The translations under genes were made by a program, and so were the position numbers. DNA of 64,000 bases from Lachnospiraceae bacterium. GTDB lineage: Bacteria > Bacillota > Clostridia > Lachnospirales > Lachnospiraceae. A model generated the notes under the pieces. That model made no database searches. It saw only the letters and a program-made list of their open reading frames with translations, and was not told the origin of the DNA. The stretch spans positions 1 through 64,000 of the forward strand of contig JAJQCZ010000066.1 of the NCBI GenBank assembly GCA_021202465.1. The letters run 5' to 3'. Position 1 is the first letter of the stretch; the number at the start of each line of letters is the position of its first letter. Shown here in pieces: positions 50,501-60,596 of the stretch.

Positions 50501-53432
50501 GCTCTGGAAGCGACCCATCCGGCGCTTGTTCCTCGGCTGGCGCAGGCTGCTCTGCCTGACGAAGCATTTCCTGGCTTCGGTCTGCCAAAAGAGGTGAATC
50601 CACAATCTGAAAGCCCTGGGGCGGCGGATCAAGCTCTGACACAAATGCGGTGTCAATGGTGCTTCCATCTTCCCCTCGATAGACAATAATCGACATGGGA
50701 ACACCGTAATTGTTCTCCTCTCGGATGTCCTTGCGGAACTGTTCCTCGTTGGTATATTCGATGCTTTCCTGAACGGCACCGCTGGAGCCAAGGTAATCAA
50801 TCCTGCCAACAGGATAGCTTTCTAACGGCGCATCCGCATGAGCGGATACAATTGTCCGGGCCTCCAGCTTACTGTTTTCGGCAGTGGCAACCGTGACATC
50901 AAAGCCACGATCCAGCAGCATATCCAAATACCGTTGTAAGACATTTTGCGGAAAGCCGCACATCGGTGTGCGCTCTGTGGCAGAAATGCTTCTGCTTGAC
51001 ATTGTCAAATCCAATGTCTGCGCCACCGTTTCGGCATCGCTGCCTAGCGCCTCAAAGAAATCTCCCACCTGATAGAGCAGAAGGCTATCCGGGTGATTTG
51101 CCTTGATGGAGCTGTAATCATCGAAAACAGAGGGCTGCTCCGTATCCTGCGGTGGTGCTTCAGGTGCAGCAGCCTTTTCTTCGGGCTGTGGTACCGGAAC
51201 CTTGAGATGGTCATTCGTGGGATTTTCCGCAACCATGCGGTCAAAGGCTTCTCTGGTTTCCTCCCTTCGGAACAACGGGAAGCGGGTATCATAGAGCACA
51301 ACTCGCTCCTCGTCAAAGGACAGGATTTCATATTCATCTGCACCCAGGTAGACCGGGTCGCCCAGATGATATTCATATACCATCTCAGGGGTAGATTCCG
51401 GGGGCGCTGCCTTTAGAATATCTGCAATCCCTTTTCGCTCCGCAGATTCTCTGCGCTGTTCCTCCCGTTCGGTCAGCCATGCGGGATAGCGCTCTAATTC
51501 TTTCGGGTTCAGGTATCTGCCCATCTGAATCAGCTCGGAGAGACGCTTTTCCGCCTGCTTCCAATTCAGATCCAGGTGCGGCTGCCCCGGCGCAAGCCCA
51601 ATCGACAGGTGAATCCCTTTTGCGTCGTGACTTTCGTCGATGTTCGTACCGGCAATGATGGGATAGGCACCGCCCCAGCCGTATTCCTCCTTCAAGAATG
51701 CAACATTTTCGGTTGTGGACAGGCTCTTTTGAAACTGCTCATATATCCGCAGCTTGCCCTCGGAAATGCCGCTGCCACGGGTCAGCACACGGTCTATGAT
51801 CTCCTGAGAAAAGGAAAAGGCAGGAGCTTTTTCTTCTCCTGCCTGCGTTATAAAATTCATTTGCCCTTCCAGGGAGGGTAGAGGCTTGGCGGTATCATAA
51901 AGCTCTCCAAGCAGCCACATCCCCTCAAAATGCTGGGCTATCGCACCCCAGTCGTAAAAGCTTTGGGCTTCCCGGCTCAGGTAGCTGCCTTTCCATAGTT
52001 GCAGTACATTCTGATAGGTCTTATAGCCATAACGCTCACCGTTACTTAAAATCACCTCCGTGAAGTCATTGTTGAAGATGCTTTTGATATACTCGGTTCT
52101 GCTTGCATCGTCTGGATGGGTTTCTAAGAATCCACGGATTTCCTCCTTCGATGCCTTTAGGTGCGGGGTAGTTCTGAGAATCTCGTGAATAACAGCGGTT
52201 GCGCCAAGGAATGGAAGGCTCCTGTCCTCGTGGCTGCGGTCATAGTAATCTAAGCGAAAATCACTTCCGCCCTCACGATTTCCTGTGCCGAAGATCGGAG
52301 GCTGTTCATTTTCCGCACCCAGCTCATCATGTCCGTCGCTTTCAGGCTCTCGGTCAAGCCCTCCTTCTGTGCCATCTGCCGGACTAAGGCTTCCTCCATC
52401 TCGGTAGCTCTGCGTTCCGTTTCCGCCAGATGCTCCGTCAGGGCGCATTTCGTCAGCAGGTTGTAATACAGGACCCGGTGATGTTCCTTCAGGTATCTGC
52501 GCCGCATCTCGGCGTATGGTCCCAAGGTTACGTCCTTCTGCTCCGGCAGCGTCAGGTCTGGCAGAAGGTAATCCCCCTGCATCGTGTAGGTGATTTCGTT
52601 CATTGTCTTTGCTCCTTTCTTCGCTTTGTGCAACTACATTGTATTCGGAACGGGCAGGCTCTGCAAATGTGCGATTTTGGCGGTTTAGTGAGAGAATGGT
52701 GCGGGATATTTCACCCAGGCCCATTTCCGCAATGTCGCTGGTAGCGAAGCCAATCGCATTGAGGGTATCCGGCGTGTTGAAGTTCATCACTTCCGCAAAA
52801 TCCTCATGCTCAAAGTAGTCCGAGGTATCCAGGCCCAATCGGGACATCAGCATATAAGCCACGCTGTTGGTTACCACACGCTTATACAGGACCTCCACGT
52901 TCAGGTCGTCCAGCTCCTCCAGGAAGCTATCCTGGGTAGTGCGGAGCAGGTCAGCCAGATAATCCGGGATGTTGTCCTCCACCGCATTTTTGGCAGCGGA
53001 TAGAATCGCTGCTTCTAAGCTTTGCCGTCCCTCTAATGCGCCGAAGGTTCCCTCCAGGGCATCAATGATTTCCTCCGTGTAGGCGGGATTCATCTGCCAA
53101 ACGGGGACCGGCTTGGAATAGCGGCTTTCATGGGTATCGGAAATGTCAAAGTAATGCTTGAGCCGCTGACGGCTGCGGTTTTCATCCGCAAACACGGCAA
53201 TGCCTCTGGCTCCCTTGTTTACCCAGCGCCCGAAACGCTCGTTCCATCGCTCAATTTCCAAAACCGCTGTTGCATCCGGCCTTTGAGCAAAAACAAGAAG
53301 CTGCTCATCAAAGCGCAGCCGATAGTTGTAACAGGCGGAGCGCAGAAAGCTCTGCCAGCTCTGTGGGTTGGCAATGACCGTTTTGCTGGTTCTTTCATAC
53401 AGCTCGGAAATCAGGTCATATTTTCTTGCCAC
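47525..53432 (-). CDS. Methylase-helicase of the ICE, first exon
   Basis: The start is GTG 53432 with AGGAGG eight bases upstream. Domains in order: an ArdC/LtrC-like N-terminus (YDLISELYERTSKTV..SWQSFLRSA); a Gly/Asp-rich linker (residues about 270-400) that also encodes tnpV in another frame; a MutS-domain-I-like segment (LLLYQVGDFFEALGSDAE, then MCGFP); a DNA methylase with EPSCGIGNF and NVPFGDF; and an SNF2-type helicase with HCVGAGKTYEMA (Walker A) and LFIDESHFYKN, at which the intron is inserted. Without splicing translation would stop at 47505 after reading into the intron. The protein is thought to process or modify the transferred DNA; its exact role is unproven. Confidence 0.85.
52250..52603 (-). 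CDS. tnpV: TnpV-like protein nested inside the methylase-helicase gene
   Basis: This is 117 residues from ATG 52603, with its own AAAGGAG site eight bases upstream. The sequence MNEITYTMQGDYLLPDLTLPEQ, then MRRRYLKEHHRVLYYNLL and MSWVRKMNSLRSSAQEIV, is the TnpV pattern known from transposons of Clostridia. It lies wholly within the host gene on the same strand in another frame; the host frame there is low-complexity (Gly, Asp, Glu, Pro), as expected when the second frame is the constrained one. Function of TnpV is unknown. Confidence 0.8.
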   Translation of the reverse strand: MNEITYTMQGDYLLPDLTLPEQKDVTLGPYAEMRRRYLKEHHRVLYYNLLTKCALTEHLAETERRATEMEEALVRQMAQKEGLTESLKATDMMSWVRKMNSLRSSAQEIVRAEVIFA

Positions 53433-53446
53433 GGGTACCACCTCCT

Positions 53447-54034
53447 TTATCGTTCATGTTCCTTTCCTTTCTTCTTTTCATGGGCAGCTAGTTTTTCCTT
53501 TGCCCAATCTGGCAATCGGTCTGGTTTTGCCTCGCCCAATACGTCATACCTTTCAAAACGTGCTGCTTCTCCAGTATGGAGATTTTTACAAAACACCGCA
53601 TTGCCACGGGCGTTCGCATAAGCCCCAAAACCGCCCGTTACGAGATAAAGCTGTCTATCCGCCCTCCGGTATTCCGGCTTAAGACTTTTGGGGTCGATAA
53701 CGATAAGCTTGCCGTTAATGTCCTTATCATATCGGTCTGAATAGCAGTCCTCTACTGACAGAACGGTAGCAGGCACGTCAAGCTTTGCAAGCTCTTCCTT
53801 AAATTTGGCGGCTTCCTCCTGCACCCTTTGCCCGAACAGCTCAGCCAGATCCAAATAGTCTTTCCCGACCATTGTGCCTGTGCAGCTTTTGAACAAGTCA
53901 TTGGTTTCCAAATAGCCGCAAAGATATCTTTCGTCGGCAGGTGCATTGGGGTTCTCGCATAAGATAATCTCATGCCTTCCCACATTTACGCTGGCGAGGA
54001 TTTCATATTCGCCAATCATCCGCTTTTCGCTCAT
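53447..54034 (-). CDS. Conserved ICE protein of unknown function
   Basis: This is 195 residues, soluble. The N-terminus (IGEYEILASVNVGRHEIILCENP) and the tail YDVLGEAKPDRLPDWAKEKLA recur in proteins encoded next to the methylase-helicase in related elements; no function is known to me. It ends 14 bp before the helicase start and overlaps the previous gene by 4 bp, so the three are coupled. Confidence 0.65.
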   Translation of the reverse strand: MSEKRMIGEYEILASVNVGRHEIILCENPNAPADERYLCGYLETNDLFKSCTGTMVGKDYLDLAELFGQRVQEEAAKFKEELAKLDVPATVLSVEDCYSDRYDKDINGKLIVIDPKSLKPEYRRADRQLYLVTGGFGAYANARGNAVFCKNLHTGEAARFERYDVLGEAKPDRLPDWAKEKLAAHEKKKGKEHER

Positions 54035-55098
54035 CGCTCCATACCTCTGTCCTTCTGCTTCTTTTTGGGGGTTCCGTTCTCATCATAATTCTGTGGGTCG
54101 GCGGCTTTGCAGCACCAGCCAAACATAGAGCCGGCTTTCATAGCCTCCGCCTGTGCCTTGGAAACGCCAAGCCTTTCATTGGCTTCGGCAACGATTTGCT
54201 GCGCCTCGGGGGTGTCCGTATACGGAATGTCTGTTTCGTAATAGCCCGTTTCACCACGCTTCAGAACGGCAATCTTGCTGGTTTCCAAAAGCGTAGAATA
54301 GCACGTTTCCGGTAGAGAGCTGCGAAGCGGTATTAGTTCCGCTTGCCGAGCCTCAACGATTTCTGCAAACTCACAGATGTGATAGAGGTTGTTGCCAACC
54401 TGTGTGTGGTAATCGTCGATATATCGGCAAGTGTATTCCAGCTTTGTCCCGTCCGGCAGGGTCATGCGGATTTTATCACCATCCGGGATGCGGAATCGTT
54501 CTTTGTATCCGCTGTCAATAAATCGAATGCCGTTCCTTGCCATCTCCATGTGCCGGTCAAGCCACTTGCGCTGATAGCAGTAGCAGTAGAGGTTATACAC
54601 GCCGTTTCGTGGATTCAGGCGCATCAGGTAGCTGTAATCTGCTGTGTTCACTCTCGCGCCATAGTTCCCCAAGTCATCGTCAAAGGAAACGGCATCCTCC
54701 CGGCAGAAGCGGCGCATAGTGGCTCTGTCGGCAAGGAAGTTGCCGCTTTGCCGGAGTGAATGGATAATCTCATCCAACTCGCCACGAAACTCCGCAGTTT
54801 TCAATTGCCCCCGAAATTCATTCCAGGTGCTGTAGAACTGAGAGCCATCGCCGAAGTCTGCACGGAGGTAGCCAATCAGCCCTGTCTGCATGGAAATTTG
54901 CTGACTTTGGCTGTAGGAATAGAGCTGGTCCGCCGTTGTCATAGGCTGAATAGAGAAGTCCAAAAACTTGTGAGCGTCTGCGGCGGTGGCGTTGTATGCC
55001 TCCACGGTGATATAGGAGTAGGAGCGCAGAAAAGCCTCCTTACTAAGCTTCCAGAAATCTGCCATCTTTTCGCTATCGTCTATAAAGCTTACGGTCAT
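54031..55098 (-). CDS. Conserved ICE protein of unknown function, two-domain
   Basis: This is 355 residues with no membrane or signal segment. The first 240 residues are unfamiliar (FRSYITVEAYN is not a catalytic motif); the C-terminal 100 contain LKRGETGYYETDIPYTD and NERLGVSKAQAEAMKAGSMFGW, a segment common in small ICE proteins. The final Lys-rich tail overlaps the next gene. It belongs to the maintenance part of the operon; no function is inferred. Confidence 0.6.
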   Translation of the reverse strand: MTVSFIDDSEKMADFWKLSKEAFLRSYSYITVEAYNATAADAHKFLDFSIQPMTTADQLYSYSQSQQISMQTGLIGYLRADFGDGSQFYSTWNEFRGQLKTAEFRGELDEIIHSLRQSGNFLADRATMRRFCREDAVSFDDDLGNYGARVNTADYSYLMRLNPRNGVYNLYCYCYQRKWLDRHMEMARNGIRFIDSGYKERFRIPDGDKIRMTLPDGTKLEYTCRYIDDYHTQVGNNLYHICEFAEIVEARQAELIPLRSSLPETCYSTLLETSKIAVLKRGETGYYETDIPYTDTPEAQQIVAEANERLGVSKAQAEAMKAGSMFGWCCKAADPQNYDENGTPKKKQKDRGMER

Positions 55099-55103
55099 GT
55101 TGG

Positions 55104-55667
55104 TCAGCTCCTTTCCATTTGCATTTTCTGCCTTGGCTTTGGAATGTCGAAGCCATATACCTTCGCAATCTCATCTCCAAGCCGTTTTGTCACTCTCACA
55201 ATGTCCGCTCTGGTGGCGATGCCCCGGTAAAGCTTCTCCTGCAAGTTTGCGACCTGCGTTTCGCTTACGCCGTCTTTAATCACACGGTAGAGGTAGTGGT
55301 TTGTCCCGTCGTGATGCACTGCATCACAGCGCAGATCACCATACCTGTCCACATACCACTCGGAATAGTCGGTGTCGGAATACAGGCAATCCCGGATGTT
55401 GCCGGACTCTATCATCTTGTAGCCCATTCGCCGTCCGTACCAAAGTCCCAGGTCGGCAATGACAATAATGGGCTGGCTGAGGGGAATATTGAGATTCATA
55501 CGCTCATCCTTCAGATACTCGGCGTTGGTTTCTATCATTTCATCGTACATTTCTGCCTCGGACATATCGGGGTACTGCTCCAGCAGGTCTTCCCGCCAAT
55601 CGTCCAAGTCAAGGGACAGATTGCTCCAGAGAATATGCCGCTCATTCGTCCTGGCTTGCGGGTTCAT
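55104..55667 (-). CDS. Conserved ICE protein of unknown function
   Basis: This is 187 residues. The start at ATG 55667 is placed nine bases after a GGAGG; ATG 55673 is an alternative. Visible features are LSLDLDDWREDLLEQYPDMSE and WYGRRMGYKMIESGNIRDCL, typical of ICE proteins related to antirestriction operons. It overlaps the previous gene by 26 bp and leads into the next after 5 bp. Function is unknown. Confidence 0.6.
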   Translation of the reverse strand: MNPQARTNERHILWSNLSLDLDDWREDLLEQYPDMSEAEMYDEMIETNAEYLKDERMNLNIPLSQPIIVIADLGLWYGRRMGYKMIESGNIRDCLYSDTDYSEWYVDRYGDLRCDAVHHDGTNHYLYRVIKDGVSETQVANLQEKLYRGIATRADIVRVTKRLGDEIAKVYGFDIPKPRQKMQMERS

Positions 55668-55890
55668 TTTCATCACCTCCAAGATAGGAAAAGAGCGTGT
55701 GACTTTTTGCGTTTTTCTGAAGCTCCAAAATGACCGCCATATCCGGCACGGTGATTTCCTTGATTGCCAGGATCTGCTCCATGCCCAAAGCCTGCAACGC
55801 CTTTTCTGTTCGGATGCCAGAGGCAAAGAGCTTTTCCAGCACCTTTGTTTTCCGGGTAAATGGTGTTTCAATCGGTTTGTGGTATGCCAT
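55642..55890 (-). CDS. Small conserved ICE protein
   Basis: This is 82 residues from ATG 55890 (AGGAGGAAAACC upstream). It is helical, with FTRKTKVLEKLFASGIRTEKALQAL, which resembles a small DNA-binding or adaptor helix bundle, and an acidic tail. No family is recognised with certainty. It overlaps both neighbours. Confidence 0.55.
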   Translation of the reverse strand: MAYHKPIETPFTRKTKVLEKLFASGIRTEKALQALGMEQILAIKEITVPDMAVILELQKNAKSHTLFSYLGGDENEPASQDE

Positions 55891-56200
55891 GGTTTTCCTC
55901 CTCAATGGTGATGGTGATGCAGATGCCGCTGTGTTTCGGCTGCGGCACTCTGGACAGCTCCGGGCAGCAAGCTTGCACCCGCTGTCTTGCTCTGCGGATG
56001 CTCTCAAAGCACGGCAGACGGTACTGCCTGTAGTTCTGGGAAATGTCTGCAACCGTCAGCAAGTTGGCGGGGATATATCCATATCGGTCATAGTAGTGCA
56101 TGACCAAAATCATGTCGTCATAGCGGGCTTGAGGGTAATCCCTCAGAATTTGAAGCACACCGCTCTCGACGGTTTTGGGTTCGCCGTAATATTTCTTCAT
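55868..56200 (-). CDS. Small conserved ICE protein
   Basis: This is 110 residues from ATG 56200 (AAGGAGG seven bases upstream). VLQILRDYPQARYDDMILVMHYYDRYG and FESIRRARQRVQ suggest a helical, nucleic-acid-binding type protein, seen in ICE operons but without a known role. It overlaps the next gene by 23 bp. Confidence 0.6.
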   Translation of the reverse strand: MKKYYGEPKTVESGVLQILRDYPQARYDDMILVMHYYDRYGYIPANLLTVADISQNYRQYRLPCFESIRRARQRVQACCPELSRVPQPKHSGICITITIEEENHGIPQTD

Positions 56201-56222
56201 GTTTTGCCTCCTTGATAAGAAT

Positions 56223-56246
56223 GGGGCGGAGAAAAAACTCCGCCCC
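56223..56246 (-). terminator. Hairpin between the adhesin/microprotein and the next gene
   Basis: GGGGCGGAG (56223-56231) and CTCCGCCCC (56238-56246) form a 9-bp stem with a six-base loop just downstream of the 29-residue gene. No strong T run follows on the minus strand, so partial termination is the most that can be said. Confidence 0.5.
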
Positions 56247-56259
56247 TGAATTTTCCGGC

Positions 56260-56349
56260 TTACTTCCTGCGGTTGCGAACCTGCAAAAATACAAAGCCTA
56301 CTACAATCACCGCAACCAAAAGGATAGCGATTATGACTTTCGGTTCCAT
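56260..56349 (-). CDS. 29-residue single-helix membrane microprotein
   Basis: ATG 56349 to TAA 56260 encodes one hydrophobic helix (VIIAILLVAVIVVGFVFL) with a short acidic start and a basic end (VRNRRK), the orientation of a simple inner-membrane peptide. It overlaps the last 19 bp of the adhesin gene, so it can be translated by coupling; a small subunit or regulator of the adhesin/sortase system is possible but unproven. Confidence 0.5.
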   Translation of the reverse strand: MEPKVIIAILLVAVIVVGFVFLQVRNRRK

Positions 56350-59300
56350 TCGTTTTCACCTGCCTTTTTCTTCTTTCGGAATCCCACAACGCCGCACACG
56401 GCAATGCCCGTAAGCGAAGCCGCAGCCAGACTGAGCCAAAGCGCCAGGTGGCTGCTGTCGCCGGTTTTCGGCGTGTCCCGATATTCGTTGTACATTTCCA
56501 CAATGGTGGTGGAGCCGGTCACAACTGTCGCCGTCTTATCCTCCGGCAAGACATACATGGCGGAGGCGGAATTGGAAACCTCGGACACGGTATAGGTTCC
56601 GATTCGGAGATTCTCAATGAGGATTTCGCCGTTTTCGTCCGTTTCCAGCGTCACATCATAGCCGTTTTCGCCGGTAATGCGGAAGGCAAAGCCTGCCACG
56701 GTTCCGTCCGAGCTGGTCTTGATGATTTTCAGACTGCCACGCATCGCCTCATTGATAAAGCCGACACCCGCTTCATTCTCTACGAAGTAGGTCTGACCAT
56801 TCTCACAGATCAAGACCTCGTAGACGCCTTCGTCCAGATAAAAGCCTTCTGGCGCTGCCGTTTCTTTTACAAAATACCTGCCGTAGAGCAGGTCGGTCAT
56901 TTCATACACGCCGTTGCCCTTTTCGGTAAGTGTGCCAACCTGCGTGTCGTCCTCGTCATATTCGCCGTTGCCGTTGCTGTCGGCATAGACCGCAAAGGTG
57001 GCTCCCGTCAGATGGTTATCCGGGTATTCCGCATCCACCTTGGTCAGCGTGATGCTGCCACGAATCTGCACATTCTCAAGCGTGATTTCCACTACCTGAC
57101 CATCCGCACCGATATTGACCTCATAGACGGTATCGTTCAGGACATAGCCCACAGGCGGCTCAATTTCACGGACAATCCATGTGCCGTATGGGGCATTTTC
57201 AAAAGAAAAGCTGCCATCCTCGGCAGAAGTGGCAGTCAGCAGAGCGGTTTCAGCGGTAAATTCCGTTTCTTCGGAGCGGAACAGACCAATCAAAGCGCCA
57301 GAAAGGGCTTCGCCGTTTTCATCGGTTTTCATGCCGGAAACAGAGCCATAAATCAGGTCGTTTTCAATGGCTTCGCCTCCATTCACCGCAATTTCCACCA
57401 GGTTGGTATCCTGCCCGGCATACGAGAACACCACGGGGTACTCGGTATCGTCCAGGATATAATGGGCATCGGTTGCCAGCTCCTTGACATAGTAGCTGCC
57501 GATGGGCAAATCGGTCTTGACCGCAGCCGTTCCGTTTTCGTCCAGGGTGATAACCTCCATCAAGCCACCGGCAGGAATCGAAGTGCCGCTGGCCGATACC
57601 AGCTCCTCGGCGGCAAAGAGTCCAAAGCAGATATTCTCAATCTCGCCGTTGGTGCCAATGTCAAAGGTTCCGTTGGTTTCCAGCGCTTTCGCAAGGCGGA
57701 TTTCAACCTTTTGACGCTCGTTGTAGAAGCTGGTGGCTGTTTCGGTCACAGACACATTCTGCCCGGCGTAGACAAGCTCCACGGTGTGGGTTTGGGTACT
57801 GAGGACCATTCCCTCCGGGGCGGTGACTTCCTTCACCTCGTATTTGCCCAGGTACAGCTCCTTGCTGGTGGCAAGTCCGTCAGACGCTGTGGTGACGGTA
57901 TCCACCAATTCTCCCGCAGAGGCTCTCAGCGTGCCGTCCGGGGTGTAAATGTCCTCGGCGGCATAGATTTCATACACCGCTCCGCCGAGGTTCTGCACCT
58001 CGTAGATGGGCTGATAGATGACCTCCGTCTCATTGCCTGACACAGAAACACCGGCAAATACCTCGCCGGTTTTTTCGACGGTAATCGTGCCTTTCTGCGC
58101 TACATTGGATTTTTCCACTTTTATCACTGTAACCCCGCTTTCCTCGGTGGACTGATCTTCGACCACATCAAAATAGATGGGCGTGCTGTCCAGAACATAG
58201 CCATAGGGAGCCTGCACCTCCACAAGCGAATAGCCCTTGCCATATGCCAGCGTTTCGGGCGTAATCAAAGAGCCGTTGCTGTCGGTGTAGAAGGTGTCGA
58301 TCTCCGTGACCGTCGGATAGGTGAAGGTCATGGTCACAAGGTTCCCATCCGGGTCATAAATCTGGAATCCGGCTCCGGCATAGTCGATGGTATTGCCTGT
58401 CTCAGCATCCACCTTGACGACCTTCAGATAGCTGGCAAACGCTGCGTTGTTGATGAGATAACGATAAACCTTGCCGTCTGCGCTGATATACACATCAAAA
58501 TCGTCTATTTTTTCGCTGCCATCCCAGCCGCTTGTCTGGTGGACGGTATAAATGCCGTAGGGCAGCTCCTTAGACTGGGCAAAGCCGTTTTCGTCGCAGA
58601 CAAGGACATCCCGTTCCGACTCCTTGGCGGCATCATAGCTGCCTGCGGATTTGAGGTAGATGGCAAAGGTCGCCCCTTCCTCCGGCGTTTCAATCTGGGT
58701 GCTGCCATCGTCGGTGTGCTTGATAATGGCGACGCTTCCCTGGATGATTTGTTCCGTCACGTCCACGGAGGTCAGATTGTGCTCCACGGTATAGTTCTTC
58801 GCATCCGCACCGACGGTATAAACGGTGGTGTCCAGCAGATACCCCTCGGAGGGTTCGATCTCCCGAATCGTCCAGTCGTCTCCGCAGACATATTCTGCGG
58901 TGGTGAACTGACCGTTTTCATCGGTGTAATACTCGTCAATCAGGGTGCCGTCCTTGTAAATGCCGTACTTTGCTCCGGCAAGGGAAGCGTCGCCCTGGGC
59001 AGTGCCGTTCTCCGCATCGCTCTTGGTGACAGTAACCGTAAATTTCTTCAGCGTGTTGGCGAAGGTGCGGGTCGTGACCTCGCCCCAAACAACGGGAGCT
59101 GTCTGGTTTTCGGGAACCACATAACGTACGGCGGTGTCCACCTCCTCAATGGTGTAGGGCGTATCGCCGCTAATCAGCACATCTTCAAAGGTTGCAATGC
59201 CGCTGCTGTCGGTTATGGCATATTCGTCCACGGCAATGCCGGAAAGGGAGGTTCCGTACAGATGGAAGGTCACGCCCTCGTTGTAACCGTCCTCCGAGGA

Positions 59301-60596
59301 CTTGATAACCTGAAGGTCGCCCCGGCGCAGCTCGTTGGCGAAGCTGACTTTTGTGGTCTGTCCAGCCACTACGGTGACACGCTGGGACTGCTGCGGCTCG
59401 TATTCGTCATAGGTTTGCTCCGTGACGGTATAAATGCCGGGCATCAGATTGTCCACCGTGATTTTTCCGCTGCTGTCGGTGGTAACGGTCTGGCTGACCC
59501 CGTCGCCGGTAATGGTAAAGGTAATGCCCTCCACATTGCCATCCTCCGAGGTTTTGATGATTTCACAGGAACCGGCGCTGACCTCCGCTTTTACATAGCC
59601 CTTGACCGGGTCGCTGACCTCCTGGGCATAGGTGATGACATCCTGCACCGAGGAGTTAGGGTCATGCTGTCCCTCCGTCCATACCACGACCCCTCGGCGG
59701 ACAGCGTTCGTCTTTGTGGCTGTGATGGTAAACGCACTGGTGGGCGCTGTTTCCATGGAGATGGTCAGGGTGTTTCCACTAGTGGAGAAGCTGACACCGC
59801 TGATGCTGGCAGAGAAGGTGTAGTTCGACAGCACCCCGTTGGTATCTGTCAGCGTCGCCACATATTCGCTGCCGTTCCATTCCAAATCAATCACGTCTGC
59901 ACCGGAAGTGGAGCGGGCACAGAAGCTGGGAACGATGGTGTGCTTCTGTACGCTTGCCACAATGCTGTTGTAATAGGCGAAAATCTTGTCATAAAGGGGA
60001 TGGTCCTTGCTGACTACCTCCGACACCTGATTGTACCCGGAGTAGGTCTTATGGTTGAAGCTCTCATCCCGCTCTCCGACAATCGTTTCCCAGATCAGAA
60101 CCTGTGTTGCATAGGCTTCCGCCATGCAGTTGGCGTCGCTTTCATTCTGAGAGCGCCAGCTTGTGGAAATGGTCCCGGTGTAGCCATATTCCAAAATGCG
60201 CCCGATAAACAAGCGAATCTCATCGCCGGAAAGAACGCCGTTGGAGCTGAGATTGTTGAAATAGTCCTCGTCATGGCCGGTCATGGACTGCCCATTGCTG
60301 AGGGAAACGCCGGGTTCAATGCAGTAGGCGATGTTCCCGGAGTAGGAGTTAATGGCTTTCAGGTTCATATAGCTGGCGGTTCCGCTGCTCCAGCCGTTGG
60401 CATAGGTCAGGCTGTCATGTCCCCAGGTGGCGTAGTAGTTTGCATCCCCGTCCCGGGGGTAATCCACCATATACACCTCGGCTTTTTCGCCTGTTTCTGC
60501 GGCAAGGGCAGCCGTGCCCATGCCTGCAAATGTGGTCACACACAAAACTGCCGCCAAAAGCAGCGATGTGACCTTCTTGAAGTTCGATTTTGTCAT
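56331..60596 (-). CDS. Cell-wall-anchored thioester/SpaA-repeat adhesin
   Basis: This is 1421 residues from ATG 60596 (AAGGAGG nearby). A signal peptide ends near ALAAET (residue 33). A thioester-type domain follows, with the Cys in IAYCIEPG and the Gln in ATQVLIWE, able to form a Cys-Gln bond that binds host or cell surfaces covalently. About ten SpaA/Cna_B repeats come next (starts such as GSVAIIKHTDDG, GSITLTKVDAEY, GSLKIIKTSSDG), each likely isopeptide-stabilised. The end has TPKTG, a hydrophobic helix and RKKKK, a sorting signal for the element's sortase. It is likely a mating-aggregation or host-adhesion protein. Confidence 0.9.
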   Translation of the reverse strand: MTKSNFKKVTSLLLAAVLCVTTFAGMGTAALAAETGEKAEVYMVDYPRDGDANYYATWGHDSLTYANGWSSGTASYMNLKAINSYSGNIAYCIEPGVSLSNGQSMTGHDEDYFNNLSSNGVLSGDEIRLFIGRILEYGYTGTISTSWRSQNESDANCMAEAYATQVLIWETIVGERDESFNHKTYSGYNQVSEVVSKDHPLYDKIFAYYNSIVASVQKHTIVPSFCARSTSGADVIDLEWNGSEYVATLTDTNGVLSNYTFSASISGVSFSTSGNTLTISMETAPTSAFTITATKTNAVRRGVVVWTEGQHDPNSSVQDVITYAQEVSDPVKGYVKAEVSAGSCEIIKTSEDGNVEGITFTITGDGVSQTVTTDSSGKITVDNLMPGIYTVTEQTYDEYEPQQSQRVTVVAGQTTKVSFANELRRGDLQVIKSSEDGYNEGVTFHLYGTSLSGIAVDEYAITDSSGIATFEDVLISGDTPYTIEEVDTAVRYVVPENQTAPVVWGEVTTRTFANTLKKFTVTVTKSDAENGTAQGDASLAGAKYGIYKDGTLIDEYYTDENGQFTTAEYVCGDDWTIREIEPSEGYLLDTTVYTVGADAKNYTVEHNLTSVDVTEQIIQGSVAIIKHTDDGSTQIETPEEGATFAIYLKSAGSYDAAKESERDVLVCDENGFAQSKELPYGIYTVHQTSGWDGSEKIDDFDVYISADGKVYRYLINNAAFASYLKVVKVDAETGNTIDYAGAGFQIYDPDGNLVTMTFTYPTVTEIDTFYTDSNGSLITPETLAYGKGYSLVEVQAPYGYVLDSTPIYFDVVEDQSTEESGVTVIKVEKSNVAQKGTITVEKTGEVFAGVSVSGNETEVIYQPIYEVQNLGGAVYEIYAAEDIYTPDGTLRASAGELVDTVTTASDGLATSKELYLGKYEVKEVTAPEGMVLSTQTHTVELVYAGQNVSVTETATSFYNERQKVEIRLAKALETNGTFDIGTNGEIENICFGLFAAEELVSASGTSIPAGGLMEVITLDENGTAAVKTDLPIGSYYVKELATDAHYILDDTEYPVVFSYAGQDTNLVEIAVNGGEAIENDLIYGSVSGMKTDENGEALSGALIGLFRSEETEFTAETALLTATSAEDGSFSFENAPYGTWIVREIEPPVGYVLNDTVYEVNIGADGQVVEITLENVQIRGSITLTKVDAEYPDNHLTGATFAVYADSNGNGEYDEDDTQVGTLTEKGNGVYEMTDLLYGRYFVKETAAPEGFYLDEGVYEVLICENGQTYFVENEAGVGFINEAMRGSLKIIKTSSDGTVAGFAFRITGENGYDVTLETDENGEILIENLRIGTYTVSEVSNSASAMYVLPEDKTATVVTGSTTIVEMYNEYRDTPKTGDSSHLALWLSLAAASLTGIAVCGVVGFRKKKKAGENEWNRKS

